A stretch of DNA of 64,000 nt from Paramecium octaurelia (Eukaryota > Ciliophora > Oligohymenophorea > Peniculida > Parameciidae). A program made the translations under genes and the position numbers. Position 1 is the stretch's first letter; every line of letters begins with the position of its first letter. Below the pieces are notes generated by a model. The model ran no database searches, had not been told where the DNA came from, and saw only the letters and a list, made by a program, of their open reading frames with translations. This document shows positions 10,830 to 25,471 of the stretch, piece after piece. Location of the stretch: contig CAJJDP010000080.1 of NCBI GenBank assembly GCA_905182995.1, forward strand, positions 1 to 64,000, written 5' to 3'.

Positions 10830-12302
10830 ATGTCAATAACACTATATTTTAATCCTTACTCTCATAGATGTTTATCTGTTAAGACAGTCCTATAGTTAAC
10901 AAAGAGCGATTTCAATGAGAAAGTCATTGATGTTCTTAAAGGGGAAAATCTCAAGCACGCTTTTACTAATATCAACCCTAATCAGACTGTGCCAGCCATT
11001 ACTGAAGGGTTTTTCAGTTTATTTGAAAGTCATGCAATAATAAAATACATTTGCATAAACAAGCCTAACTTTGGATTATATCCTAATGTAAAAAAAACTT
11101 ATATATATCAATAAGACTTTATAAAATTAAGCTTTAGTTGATTCATATTTAGATTGGCATCAAAATGAGTTTACTAAACTTTTAGACTATTCTAAAGAGT
11201 TTTATTTGAAACCATTGTTGAAAGGGGACAGAGTTCCCGAAAATAGAGTTTAGAGATTGGTTGACGTAGAAGAGGTATTACATTTTTTTATCAAAACTTT
11301 CCTAAACAATGGCCAATATAATTATATTTTTGACTAACCCAACTTTACAATTGCAGATATAAGGTAAACAGTTGTATATTCTTTAAGAGCAGTGTGTGAT
11401 TTGACTTCACTTTTTATTTGTAATTTTGATTTTGAAAAGTTCCCTGTTTTAGAACAATATATTATGAGAATTTTTAAAATACCAGAATTATACATATCAC
11501 ATTAGGATTATTTTAATTTAATATCGAAACAAAAATTTAAAAATCAGTTCATTTAATCAATATTGACTAGATAACCTAAATAAGAATAAATTACTCTATA
11601 TTTTCATCCACTTTCATCGCCATCAAGAGCAGTGAGATCGTTATTTTTATTGGCTAAAATTGAGTATAATGAAAAAGTTATAGATATTCTGAAATCCGAA
11701 AATAAATTCGATAGCTATTCTCAAATAAATCCAAATTAGACAGTTCCGTCCATCAAATAAGGCGCTTTTACACTCTTTGAAAGTCATGCAATTTTAAAAT
11801 ATATATGTGAATAATATAGACTGTTAAGTTTTTATCCTTTAGAAAACTTAAAACTTAAGGCTTAGATAGATAGTTATTTGGACTTTCATCTTAATGAAAT
11901 GAGAAAAATTACAGAATATGTAATGTGCGTTTAAAAAAACCAGAATGAACAGGAATCAATAGCAAAAAAGCAAAGTATAGATTAGTTGTTATAATTTTTT
12001 GTTAAAGTTTTTCTCAATGGAGGAAAATATAAGTATATCTATAATCACAAATCTATCTCAATAGCAGATTTAAGGTACATCTTATCAATTATTTTAGTGC
12101 TGTCAATGAAATTCTATATTTAGTAATGGCAAATTATGAATATAATAGTGTACCTCAAATTTAAAAATATATAATGAACATTCTCGATAATTAGAATGTG
12201 AAGTAGTCTAACAAAGAATATTTTTCATCAATAAGCAGCAATTAACATCATAATTTTAATTAATTCAATAAGCAGCTAATAGCATCTTAAAAAAAAAGGG
12301 CA
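10830..12302 (+). CDS. Double glutathione S-transferase (theta-like), 3' end cut at contig junction
   Basis: GSTs conjugate glutathione to electrophiles in the cytosol. The ATG opens a thioredoxin-like domain MSITLYFNPYSHRC with the GST signature NPNQTVPAI and FESHAIIKYIC, then a helical domain (ALVDSYLDWH, FTIADIR). Without a stop a second full copy follows: LYFHPLSSPSRAV, NPNQTVPSI, FESHAILKYIC, QIDSYLDFH, SISIADLR. One polypeptide of about 476 residues therefore holds two theta-class-like GST units. Two introns are seen: 28 nt (11088-11115) and 23 nt (12075-12097). This copy ends at the N before the last codons; the 3' end is in the downstream copy. Theta class is inferred from the N-terminal motif; fusion is directly seen. 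Confidence 0.88.
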
Positions 12303-13710
12303 NTTAACAAAGAGCGATTTCAATGAGAAAGTCATTGATGTTCTTAAAGGGGAAAATCTCAAGCACGCTTTTACTAATATCAACCCTAATCAGACTGTGC
12401 CAGCCATTACTGAAGGGTTTTTCAGTTTATTTGAAAGTCATGCAATAATAAAATACATTTGCATAAACAAGCCTAACTTTGGATTATATCCTAATGTAAA
12501 AAAAACTTATATATATCAATAAGACTTTATAAAATTAAGCTTTAGTTGATTCATATTTAGATTGGCATCAAAATGAGTTTACTAAACTTTTAGACTATTC
12601 TAAAGAGTTTTATTTGAAACCATTGTTGAAAGGGGACAGAGTTCCCGAAAATAGAGTTTAGAGATTGGTTGACGTAGAAGAGGTATTACATTTTTTTATC
12701 AAAACTTTCCTAAACAATGGCCAATATAATTATATTTTTGACTAACCCAACTTTACAATTGCAGATATAAGGTAAACAGTTGTATATTCTTTAAGAGCAG
12801 TGTGTGATTTGACTTCACTTTTTATTTGTAATTTTGATTTTGAAAAGTTCCCTGTTTTAGAACAATATATTATGAGAATTTTTAAAATACCAGAATTATA
12901 CATATCACATTAGGATTATTTTAATTTAATATCGAAACAAAAATTTAAAAATCAGTTCATTTAATCAATATTGACTAGATAACCTAAATAAGAATAAATT
13001 ACTCTATATTTTCATCCACTTTCATCGCCATCAAGAGCAGTGAGATCGTTATTTTTATTGGCTAAAATTGAGTATAATGAAAAAGTTATAGATATTCTGA
13101 AATCCGAAAATAAATTCGATAGCTATTCTCAAATAAATCCAAATTAGACAGTTCCGTCCATCAAATAAGGCGCTTTTACACTCTTTGAAAGTCATGCAAT
13201 TTTAAAATATATATGTGAATAATATAGACTGTTAAGTTTTTATCCTTTAGAAAACTTAAAACTTAAGGCTTAGATAGATAGTTATTTGGACTTTCATCTT
13301 AATGAAATGAGAAAAATTACAGAATATGTAATGTGCGTTTAAAAAAACCAGAATGAACAGGAATCAATAGCAAAAAAGCAAAGTATAGATTAGTTGTTAT
13401 AATTTTTTGTTAAAGTTTTTCTCAATGGAGGAAAATATAAGTATATCTATAATCACAAATCTATCTCAATAGCAGATTTAAGGTACATCTTATCAATTAT
13501 TTTAGTGCTGTCAATGAAATTCTATATTTAGTAATGGCAAATTATGAATATAATAGTGTACCTCAAATTTAAAAATATATAATGAACATTCTCGATAATT
13601 AGAATGTGAAGTAGTCTAACAAAGAATATTTTTCATCAATAAGCAGCAATTAACATCATAATTTTAATTAATTCAATAAGCAGCTAATAGCATCTTAAAA
13701 AAAAAGGGCA
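10896..13710. repeat. Duplication across N at 12303: 10896-12302 = 12304-13710
   Basis: Identical by eye over about 1.4 kb (offset 1408), covering almost the whole double-GST gene. Interpreted as contig overlap rather than gene duplication. Confidence 0.92.
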
Positions 13711-13719
13711 TGTTGTTGA
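12304..13719 (+). CDS. Double glutathione S-transferase, second representation, 5' end missing
   Basis: This is the same gene as at 10830, starting at LTKSDFNEK because the contig begins inside codon 23 or so. Introns lie at the matching places (12496-12523 and 13483-13505). It supplies the true 3' end, KKRACC then TGA at 13717-13719. It is very probably the same locus, not a paralogue, since introns and non-coding flanks are also identical. Confidence 0.85.
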
Positions 13720-14250
13720 TTAAATAAATTTATAAATATTTCTATTTTCATATAATAAAATGGAATAATAAATCTGATTTTAATTATTTTATCTATCAGT
13801 CTATTACTGAAATATTATCTATTCCTACTGCTATAAACATATCTAGAAAAAAAAACTTTGTTGTCATTTTGAAGGAGGAGAATATTTTTTTGGATTTTGA
13901 TATATTTATTTATTAATTAACCAAATCTAAAACTTAAAGACGAACTCATGTTCACGTTAACAATCTTCATTTTATTATATTATTATGGGAAGAAATATGA
14001 AAAATTAGTGATAATAGAATGCATGCTGAGATAGAATAAAATTTCTGAGAATAAAATTTCTAATTTTAATTTTACTTTAATGTTTATATTATTTTCATAT
14101 ATGAGGAATCTATGTTTTCAAAAAATTCTTAAATGTTATATTTCTTCATCTCAAAAGATAGAGAACTACTTTTGATATGATAAGATTTAATTTGTGGAAT
14201 ATAATAATATCGATTTACTTGTTTTTGATATTTTATATAAGTTTTTGTGA
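13720..14250. other. Intergenic, AT-rich
   Basis: Between the GST stop and the next start codon I find no convincing frame, RNA gene or repeat. It presumably holds the GST 3' region and the promoter of the following gene. Confidence 0.6.
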
Positions 14251-15446
14251 ATGGAAGACTAGGAAGTAGAAGTTATGATGTAATAAATCATTTATTATAA
14301 TCGATTAATTTATTTAAAGATTTTAATAATTTATGTAAAATATATTATTACCTTATACTAAGGAACTTCAAAGTAAATTAGATTTATATGCTTAGGACTC
14401 GAAAACTGCCTAGAGGGAAGTTAGGATGGTGGAGTATATTTGAATCCATTGTAAGGTATGAAAATTGTTATTATGAAGAGTAAATGCAAAGAGCAAAATA
14501 GAATGTGTTAAAATTGGAATCCATTCATGAGAACAAAAAGAAATTATAAGCTGATTATAGTGCAAAACTATAAAAGCTAAATAATAAACTGTCCTCATCA
14601 ATGGAACAGAGTTTGAAAAAAAAGGAAACTTAATTGATTGCATTATCAAATAAGTTAAAGAAAAAGAATATCAAAAGGAAGCCGAGAAAGATGTCAGTAT
14701 AAGATGAAATCAAAGAAATCAAAGAGGAAGGAACAGCAAAAGTAGAATTAGTGGAGTAAGTTCCATAGAAAATTTAATAAAAAAAAGAAGTTACTATTTA
14801 AGAAACACAAACAATGAAATTGGCGGAGCCTAAGCATTTAGATGAGGTACTTCTGCATTAATCTATGTTATAGTTTGAATTTTTTAAGAAATTAAATAAA
14901 AGTATAGATGCTGCATCACAAAGAAAGTCTTAACGTTTAGATAATATTAAATAACGATTACATGGCTAAGATGAAATAGTACAAAATTTTGATTTATAAT
15001 AGATTCACTAACATCTTGAGAAGTCAAATAAGACTAAAGAAGAGCAAGAATAAAATAGGCTGACCTAGATTTATAACAAACTTTTAAATTTGACATAAAA
15101 AGAATAATAGAAGAAATCAAAGAACAAAATAAAATAGAAAAAGAAATCTTTGCAAATAAACATGTCCAGCAGTGAATCTAATAAATATAACAACACATTT
15201 AGATATGAAGAATAGAGGTCAGAACCAAATAGAACTGTTAGATCTATCACTTAAGATATTAAATTTATTAACGTAAAATAACGATTAGAGAAACTATAAA
15301 ATGAAAGAGAATAGTAAGTAAAAACAATATTGGATAAGCATTAATAATATTCTTATAGGCTTCAATAAAATAAATAAATATTAGATGAATTATCTAATAC
15401 GTGTTAATATTATAATTTTAAGATAAAAGAATAATATTTGTTATGA
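14251..15446 (+). CDS. Coiled-coil protein, unknown; possibly joined to the SNARE downstream
   Basis: From ATG (MEDQEVEVMMQQ) to a TGA at 15444-15446, about 381 residues after removing introns at 14335-14362 (28 nt) and 14434-14455 (22 nt). The protein is rich in Gln, Lys and Glu with long helical stretches (LQSKLDLYAQDSK, KQRLEKLQNEREQQ) and basic patches (KKKNIKRKPRK). No domain is recognised. The start is uncertain because the first exon is AT-rich. The next gene's frame resumes 12 nt after the stop in the same phase, so a pair of unusual introns (about 22 and 29 nt, neither starting GTA) could fuse the two; I prefer two genes but only weakly. Confidence 0.6.
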
Positions 15447-15458
15447 TTTATATATTAA

Positions 15459-16040
15459 ATGTATTAAGATAATTAAGATGAAGATGATAAATTAAAAAAT
15501 GATATTGAAAAATTTCGAAATCTCCTTGATGAAGAAGTTGAAGGAAATCATCGATCTGAATATTTAAGTAAATGCAAATAAATGTCAGAAAATATAAAAA
15601 AAGAAATACAAAAACGTATAAAAAAGGGTGATGAGAATTAGATAATGAAGCTAATGAAATACTATTCATAGCAAAATAAGAGGTTATAAGAAATGGAATA
15701 TAATAATGTAGATGAAGATACTAGTTTGTTGCATGATAATCATTAAGTGGAAGTATAATTGTTTGAAGATAATGTGTCATAAAGAAAATAGAGATTGTAA
15801 AATGTTCATAAAAGTATGGAAACAGTTAAAAGTATATATGAGAAAATCCATGAGGTTGCAACCTAGTAAGTTGATCAAATGTTTACAATCGAAGATAATT
15901 ATACTTATGCAGAAAATAAAACATAAAAAGCTTCATAAGAATTGGTTAAGGCTTAATAATCTTAAAAAACAAAAATAGGATATAGGATAGTAATAATATG
16001 CATTCTAGTTGTAATTGTTGGATTAATGTTTATTAAATGA
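15459..16040 (+). CDS. Qa-SNARE (syntaxin-like) protein
   Basis: Syntaxins sit in a target membrane and drive vesicle fusion. The reading frame (193 residues from ATG at 15459) ends with a tail anchor, VIICILVVIVGLMFIK, preceded by a SNARE helix: SIYEKIHEVATQQVD, MFTIEDNYTYAEN, SQELVKAQQSQK. The Gln in ATQQVDQM and the IExN pattern fit the Qa class. The N-terminal part is helical and may be a short Habc-like bundle, but it is small for one. If the upstream coiled-coil gene is really part of this gene, the protein would be about 580 residues. No intron is needed inside this frame. Confidence 0.75.
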
Positions 16041-16552
16041 TGTATTTATTCTTGTTATATTATATTATGTATAAAATATGATTCCTAATTATTTTATAAT
16101 AGCATAAACTCCTTCAAAATCAAATTTATATTTAATGGTTGAATGAATATGATATCAATTCAATTTTTATCAAAATATCACATTTACTAACAAAATATGA
16201 ATGTAATTAAAATAGAGTAAAGGTTAAAAAGAATAATATTCGATTTTTTTTAAGAATATACGCATAATATACAATTTTAAGAAATGTTAAGAATAAGGAA
16301 TATTGGATTATAGATAAAAATGAGTGTAAAATTTGAATAGTATAAAGTGATTTTAAGAACCATATTTTAGGATGTTAACCAAAAGGAACTGAGTTTTGGT
16401 TTGATTTGCTTTGTTAAATAAAGGAAAATCTATTAAAGGAGGTTGAAAATGATTTATGTATTTGGTTAGTTGTTTTCGATAATTATATCCGTTTTTCTAA
16501 TAGAATTCATTTTATGAGGATGAAAAAAAGATGATAAAATATTATTATTACA
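16041..16552. other. Intergenic, upstream of a trichocyst matrix protein gene
   Basis: About 510 bp of AT-rich sequence with no gene. A G-rich patch (around 16370-16460) stands out from the background and could be part of the promoter region, but I recognise no defined element. Confidence 0.5.
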
Positions 16553-17647
16553 ATGAGACTTGCTTTGTGCTTATTGGTCATTTTTGCCGTTGCCAGTGCT
16601 ACAACAAAATTCAACTTGGATTACTCTAAGAAGAGATCAATCACAGCTGTTATGGCTGAAGTTGAAGCAAAATTAAAGAACAAATCACCCCTTGATGCTA
16701 TTTTGAACGTATTGAGAGATTTCAGAGATGCTGTTAACACAGAATAAGTTAATCATGATGAGATTTACAACGTCTAAGTTACAGAATGTGAATCTGAAAA
16801 TGCTTTCAGAAGAGCTGAAGTCACTGATGCCAGCAATGTCCTCAGAGATTCAACTGCTGCTTTGAATGTTGCTCAAACCTCAAAGATCAGAGCTACCAAC
16901 TAATAAGAAGTCAACTAATAATAATACTTCTCTGCTTAAGAACACTTAAACAGCGTTTTGAGTGCTGCAGAAACTGAAGCTGGATACTTCAAGAGAAGAG
17001 GAAGAGATTATGAAGACGCTCTCCATGCTATCGATGAAGCATCTGATATCTTAGCCACCATCTACAGTGGATCAGGATCATTCGCTGAAATCAGCAGAGT
17101 TTCAAAGAGCCTGCTCTAAACTGCCTTCAACATCAAGGAAACTGCCAAGTTTGCCCCAGTATTCTATGCTTTTGCTTAATTGGCTACCTAAGAAGGATAA
17201 CTCGATGAATCAGCTCTTGAAAGAGTTGCCTAACTTTTGGAAAACTTGAGAGGTAATATCCAAGAAGCATACAACGATTTCACTGAATCAAACGCTGTTT
17301 CAGTTGCTGCATTCAATGACTAAAAGGATAGAATAGGATAAACTATCGCTAGACTTGAAGCTTAAAACGAAAGACTCTAAAATAAACTTGATTCATTGAA
17401 CCAATAAATCGGAACTCAGTCAGCTATTGCATAAACCGCCTCAGGAAAACTCTAAAGAAACCAATAACTTTGGGATTAAGCCTAAGCCTTATGCTCAACC
17501 TTCGCCAACGAATACAATTATGCCACCTAAGCTAGAAGAAACGAACTCTAATTGGTTGCTGAATTAGAAGAGATGGTTGAAGCCAGATTTAACTAAGTTG
17601 AGGATGAAAACCACGAAAGAAACCAAAGACTTGCCAACCAAGCTTGA
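16553..17647 (+). CDS. Trichocyst matrix protein (TMP)
   Basis: TMPs are secretory cargo that crystallise in the trichocyst core and expand on exocytosis; precursors are cleaved into mature polypeptides. The 364-residue frame (stop TGA 17645) starts with a signal peptide, MRLALCLLVIFAVASA, followed by the propeptide-like segment KKRSITAVMAEVEAKL, typical of this Paramecium family, and by long heptad-rich helices with many Gln codons written TAA. Cys is scarce. There is no intron. A diverged paralogue lies at 54861-55952 with the same RSITAVMAEVE block. Expression is presumably high and inducible, as known for TMPs, but no element is identified here. Confidence 0.93.
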
Positions 17648-17708
17648 TCTTGTTTTCATTTTCATTAAACAAATATAATTTAATAATTCAAATTTTTATA
17701 ACAGCAAA

Positions 17709-19593
17709 ATGAGTATGTAACAAACTTAGAAACCTGCAACAGTTTATCAAGTGCGCCAATCAAGTGTTACGCCACCTCAGAAATAGCATTGCAATCCCAA
17801 TTACATGAGTTGTTAGAAAATGAGAATGTAAATTAACAGTATACATTTCAAAGGAGCATAATTGATCAATTATCACCAATAAAGGATTTACCAGTTAATC
17901 AAAGTTAGAGGAGTTCATTTTATTAAGTAAGAGGCAAATCTGGATCTACTGCTACTTTGATGCCCAACAAAACCCAACCTAATAGATTATTAGATTCTAC
18001 TAGTTTTAATTCAACATTAAATTACACTTAAGAAAGTCATTTCGATAAAAAATGCACAATAATTAAAGGAATAAAAATAAATAATTTCGAGATTTTGAAG
18101 GATCAACTTAGATTTGCAATTTGTTAGTTAGAAGATCTCAAAAAATCATTTGATAAAGTTATACAGAGTTAATTTGATCAAGTTATATAAGTTATTAAAT
18201 CTTCAGCTTAACTATCTAATTAATTAGTTGAAGAAAATGTTCAGATTAGAAATCACCTCAATACATTACAAAGCAATTCTGAGTATGACAAGTTAAAATT
18301 AATAATGGAATAATTACAACAAAAAATTACTGTCCTAGTAAATGACAATTCAAAATTAAATCATTAAATAAATTATTAGCAAGAAGAAAACAAAAAACTA
18401 GTTTCGCAAATATCAGAATCAGACAGAAAATATCAAGATTTGTTATTGTCAACATAAAATAGATTACACAAAGAAAATATGAATCCAAATATGCATCAAA
18501 ATTTACATATAAATACTCATCCTAATTCATCTAATACAAAAAGCAATTATACCTAAAGAGAATTAAGCTATAAATTAGAATAAGCAGAAATTAAATTATT
18601 AACACTTCAAATTAGTAATGATAATCTCAGATAACAATTACAGCATACATAATTAGATCATTAAACATTTGATTAATTGAAAGAAACCATCACTTCTTTG
18701 GAGGTAAAATCGCAAGGCTTTTTAAATTAAAAGGATTCTCTGTAATAAGAGAATGACCTTCTAAATTAAAAGATATCTAGTCTAGAGAAACAATTAAAAG
18801 ATCAATCTCAAAAAGCAGAATACATAGTATACATTAATTAATTAGAAACAGACTTAAAGCAATTTAAATAAGAGCAAATAAATAATCATTAGACAATTAT
18901 TTCTCTAAATAATACTATAACTTAATTGAAGGAACAAATAAGCATCTTAAAAATACAAAATGATTAATCCGAAGTATCTACTTATTTTATAATTAGAATA
19001 ATTATGTTTAAAAGGTCTAATCCCAATAGAATGAGTTATAATAGGCCACTTCAAGATACCAAATATTATGGTAGGAAATATCAGAAATGAGAGAACGTTT
19101 AGAATAAAGATAAATCCAGGAAGATAGTCAGAATATGTTATCAAATGCAGAAAAGGCGTTATTTGAGACTTAAATTTAGAATTTGAATGATAAAATTAAA
19201 GACTATGAATAAATTCTATTACATTATGAATCAAAATCAAGGTAGTCTATGAGATATACTTTAGATAATTAGAACAATAGCTGAACTAGAATTAATTAGA
19301 AATTGATAATTATAGAAGACAATTAGAAAACATGAATAATTTTAATAATAACTCTTTGGAAATACAGGAGTTACAATGGAAACTTAATCAATTAAGTATC
19401 ATAATTTATTTGTAATATAGATTAAATCATTTAGAGAAAGGATAAGGAATATTAAGTGAAATTAGATGAATTGTAATCTGTTAAATAAGCATTTGATGGT
19501 TAAGTGAAGAAGAACCAGAATTTAGAAATGAGAATCTTACATTTCATGGAACAAGAAGTAAAGAATAATTCCAATTTGACCAGAAAATAGTGA
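17709..19593 (+). CDS. Long coiled-coil protein, unknown
   Basis: About 598 residues dominated by Gln/Lys/Glu/Leu helices (for example KLIMEQLQQKITVLV, ISSLEKQLKDQSQK) after a Ser/Thr-rich N-terminal part. Three clear introns: 18974-18996 (23 nt), 19242-19264 (23 nt) and 19396-19420 (25 nt). The first exon does not join the main frame directly: removing a 17-nt GT..AG piece at 17713-17729 restores phase, as would a 23-nt GC-richer piece slightly downstream or a single base error. No domain recognised; it may be a cytoskeletal or basal-body component, which is a guess from the coiled coil alone. It ends 38 bp before the MORN gene. Confidence 0.8.
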
Positions 19594-19631
19594 ACAATTA
19601 ATAGTTATATACTTATAAAATAAATTAAATA

Positions 19632-20747
19632 ATGGGATAATGTGTATGTTCTGAATAAATAGCTGTTCTAAGTGAGGCCCCTCCACTGACCTTTACTAGC
19701 AAAATTGAGACCATTCGAGAAGTGGGAGCTATTCCAGATGAACCATTAATTCAAGGAGATTTAGAGAAGAATTTATCATAAACCAAAACCAGATAATTGG
19801 ATGATTCCTTACTGTTAGAAATTCATAGACCTGATGTTAAAGAAGCTAAATTAACATCTTAATTGTTCTAGACATCCTCATTCAAAGTCAAAGTACGAGA
19901 TGATATTAACGCAGGAACTATTAGATAGATTGGCCCCTTTTGAAGTTGAAGACTCAGAAGCATATTTTTATGGAGTATATGAATTAACCAATGGGAGTTT
20001 ATACCAAGGAGGATGGCTAGAGGGTCAAAAAAATGGAAAAGGTAAAATTCAGTTATTAAAATAAAAAGGAGTTTAAATCATGAAAAATGGGTCAATATAT
20101 GAAGGTTAATTTTCTCGAGGAATGGCTAATGGAAAGGGTAGAATGATTTATGCTGACGGTGATTATTATATAGGATAATGGTGTGATGATCAACATCATG
20201 GATATGGTGAGTATTATCATGGTGATGGTGCCATGTATAAAGGAGATTGGTTCGAAAATTTATAGAATGGATAGGGATTCGAATTTTTCTCTGATTAATC
20301 TAGTTATACAGGATAATTCAAATTAGGAAAGCGTGAAGGATATGGGGTCTATAAATTTCCTGATGGTTCTCTTTATGAAGGTTCGTTTAAAAATAATTAG
20401 TTCAATGGATAAGGGTAATTGTAACCTTCTATATTGCAGCACTTATACATGGAGTGATGGTAGAAAATATGAAGGAGAGTGGGTAAACGATTAGATGGAT
20501 GGAAAAGGTAAAATGACATGGGCAGATGGTACTATTTATTAAGGAGAATATAAGAATGACAAAAAGCATGGGTTTGGAACTTTGACATGGCGTAATCAAA
20601 ATATTAATTTAGTTAGCTGATTCTCGATAATATTCTGGGCAATGGGAATATGGTAAACAACATGGAATCGGTGAATATACTAATTCTTAGTAGGGAAGAA
20701 GGAAAGGACAATGGGTAAATGGAAAAAGAATGTAATGGTGTGATTGA
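19632..20747 (+). CDS. MORN-repeat protein with acylation-type N-terminus
   Basis: MORN repeats (YxGxWxxGxxxGxG) bind lipids or act as scaffolds, often at cortex or cilia. The 347-residue protein has about nine repeats, e.g. YQGGWLEGQKNGKG, YEGQFSRGMANGKG, YIGQWCDDQHHGYG, YEGEWVNDQMDGKG, YSGQWEYGKQHGIG. The N-terminus MGQCVCS carries Gly-2 and nearby Cys, fitting myristoylation plus palmitoylation. Introns: 19893-19914 (22 nt), 20415-20439 (25 nt), 20592-20616 (25 nt); removing them gives an exact open frame. The N-terminal 90 residues are not repeats and are unrecognised. Its stop lies 16 bp before the next start. Confidence 0.92.
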
Positions 20748-20763
20748 TTTATTATTTAATTAA

Positions 20764-21613
20764 ATGAGTGATCTTCATACATCATTATTGAATGATAATG
20801 TCTCTTTTGATTAATTGTATGAGGTACCCAATCAAATTTATCTTAGAATGTTAAAGCATAACTCATAGATTACCAACAAAGTGTTGATGAACTGCAAGTA
20901 TCAGGGGAATCAGAAATTGATCAGCACAATGTCAATCAAGTGTTTCTACAATTGAAGGCTATCTAATTGGAGCATATGAACATTAAAGAGAACATCATTA
21001 AATTGGAGCAAGTACATTAAACAATAACTCAAAGTCATCTAGGGGAGTTGAGCAACGAAATAAAACCAAGAAGTTAAGAGATTTGTACAATAGTCATCTC
21101 CAAAGACATTAACAGTAATATAAAAATATGATTAATGATTGTGGATATGAATCTTTAAAGGAAGTCCTAAAGGATATTGAACGAATGATGAAAATGACAT
21201 CGAAATAAGATGTTTAAAATTTTACATTGAATCATTCTTCGAAAAATCAATAAAATGCCTAAAATACTTCATAATTATAAATGATGGATGTCTAATAATT
21301 TGAACAATTCGATCACATTGAGTGGCACAATGAAATCATTAAATAAAATTAAGAGGAAATAGATTAAATCTAATATAAGGCATAAACAATTAATAAAATT
21401 GTATAAGATTTAGCTTTGGAAATAGAACATTAGGATACTTATTTTGATGTGATAGAGACTAATGTCACAACAACTAAGGAGAATGTTATCAAAACTTAAG
21501 ATTAATTAACTAAAACACAAGAATAATAAAAAAGTGGCAAAAAGAAGTTGTGGTGCATGTTAATTTGCGCTGTTGTTGCATTCTTAGTTTTGTTATTAAT
21601 TTTATTATTGTGA
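20764..21613 (+). CDS. Qa-SNARE / syntaxin
   Basis: The protein has a helical N-terminal region (HMNIKENIIKLEQVH), a SNARE motif (FEQFDHIEWHNEI, QDLALEIEHQDTYFD, VIETNVTTTKENV) and a C-terminal anchor KKLWCMLICAVVAFLVLLL, the order typical of syntaxins. About 264 residues. One intron is clear at 20824-20846 (23 nt). Near 21050 the frame shifts; a 32-nt GTTGAG..TTAAG segment restores it, or a one-base sequence error could explain it. It is a second syntaxin in the window and is more complete than the one at 15459. It is convergent with the kinase gene, stop codons 35 bp apart. Confidence 0.87.
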
Positions 21614-21648
21614 ATGTATTATTACATAAATATTATGAATTAATTGTT

Positions 21649-23579
<1,931 letters not shown>

Positions 23580-23801
23580 TTAATTTATTAATTTAATAGA
23601 TAACGTTAAACATTTGTTATTTGCATGATTCAAACTTACTTTTTAATTATTGTGTGAATAGGTTAGGATAATGTCGATGAGAATCACGAAGAATAACCAT
23701 ATTAATAGTGTTGAAACATTCAGATATTTTGATTTGATTATTATTCTTATTCAATACTTCACTTAATACTTGATTAAGTTTTACATATCAAATAATAAAA
23801 G

Positions 23802-25434
23802 ATGAAATTATCAATTCGCAGATCCTTGCACCTTCACAAACATGAATGGCAAGAACAGAGTGACAACATTTCTATTGACAGTCTATAAAGTAAATCAATA
23901 TTTGACATTTATTAAGATGTTCAATCAGAAATCTTGAATGAAGAACCCAGTCCATTCTCACTTCCAATATTTATAATACCATTAGTCTACGCAACATTTA
24001 TACTCATTCTTATGATTCAAGTGTACCATCAATAGCAACCATAAAAAGATCCATCCAGTGCTTCCGCCACCTTGAAAACACTCCAAGAAAACCTAGCTTC
24101 ATCACCAATACTTGATATTCAAAATACCATTCAAATTAATAGACTCCATAGACATTATTAGAGTTGTCCATATGGATTTGAAATTACTACTATTGGCACT
24201 TGGGAAGGAGTCAACTCAGGTATCAGAAAGTTATTTAAATAGGTTGTCTATGTTCAAATGGGGAATTAAAAGAAAGATCATATTGTTTTACTCATTTCAA
24301 ATCTGATTGTCAGAGTGTTCCTTATTATAAAAGATAACAATTCTAGTATTGGAAAGGTGAAATGTTGTGTGTAGAATTTGCTAAGAAATGGAAATGGGTC
24401 GGCAATTAGGATTGTCCATCTAATTACTATAAATGTGGTGCTGGTATATGTATATCATCATCCAATTCCAAATGTCCGCTTACAGATTTAATTGAAACCC
24501 AAACTCAAACTGAAAAATAGATTAAAATTGGGTCAAAATATTTCAATAAGTACCGTAACGGTTCAACTCCATTAATTAATTTTTAAATCGTTCCTGGTGT
24601 TCACCCTAATTCTATGTGTTTTAATTCTAAATTTTAACCGAAGTTTTAAAGTGGTAAATATTATCCATTAGCAATTGTTCCTGAAAAAGGTTGTGATAAA
24701 TATGGAAACACATTTAATTATTCAAAAATCATAGATTCAGATTATTAGTTAAATGTATATGATGATAATGATTTTACTAATTTTTAAAGCATACCATACT
24801 TTTTAGATTATATCGATAGTATTGATACTTATACCTTATAATTAATGAGTAGAATAACTATTAATTCAACAAATCCAGAATGTAACATTGTGGATCCAGA
24901 TAGTATCAAAAAGATGAGATTACAAGGAGAGATTATTAATTCTTATAGTAGATATGTAAGCAAAATCTCCTTAATTTTAACTACAGTTTTATTAATTACT
25001 TCCTTTTTGTTTTATTTACTTAAAGATGTAAACTTCATATCTATAGATTTTACTAAATTTTAACATATTGAATATTAATTGATAATAACGTTTATTTTAT
25101 GTATGAGTAATATGGCATTGGGTATAATTTATTACACACAAGCAGATGGTTTAAAAGGAATTGATGGTTAGAATAGAATCTTTCATGAATATCAAAAATA
25201 TAATTGTTTTACAGATGAAGGGATTACAATTGTATTTCTAATAACTAATGATTATAGGCTGTCAAAGAAGTAATAACATTTGCAGAGCATTCATACCTAA
25301 ACACGGAACCACTTGTAAAGGGATGCTTTTATGGAAGTATATTTTTCATCATAGTAATAACAATCTTATTGTTTCTACAATATAAAAGAGTTTAATAATT
25401 CTTTATTAAACCTTGGAAAATAACGCAAAATTGA
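23802..25434 (+). CDS. Membrane protein with Cys-rich luminal/extracellular domain (ciliate family)
   Basis: A 527-residue protein after removing introns 24220-24242 (23 nt) and 25232-25257 (26 nt). One membrane segment near the N-terminus (FIIPLVYATFILILMI) is followed by a Cys-rich domain with the recurring ciliate pattern CPYGFEITTIGTWEGVNSG..C.C and many paired Cys, then two or three C-terminal membrane segments (ISLILTTVLLITSFLFYLL, LIITFILCMSNMALGIIYY, FFIIVITILLFLQYKR). Such proteins are common in Paramecium and Tetrahymena but have no assigned role. The topology suggests a surface or vesicle membrane protein. Confidence 0.8.
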
Positions 25435-25471
25435 TTATTATTTTTATTTTATATTGATTTTTAATACTTTA

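Noticed and set aside
14410-14649. 79-codon minus-strand ORF
   Set aside because: Antisense shadow of the coiled-coil gene on the plus strand.
15712-15978. 88-codon plus-strand ORF starting MKILVCC
   Set aside because: Out-of-frame shadow of the syntaxin-like gene, whose SNARE motif and membrane anchor lie in another frame.
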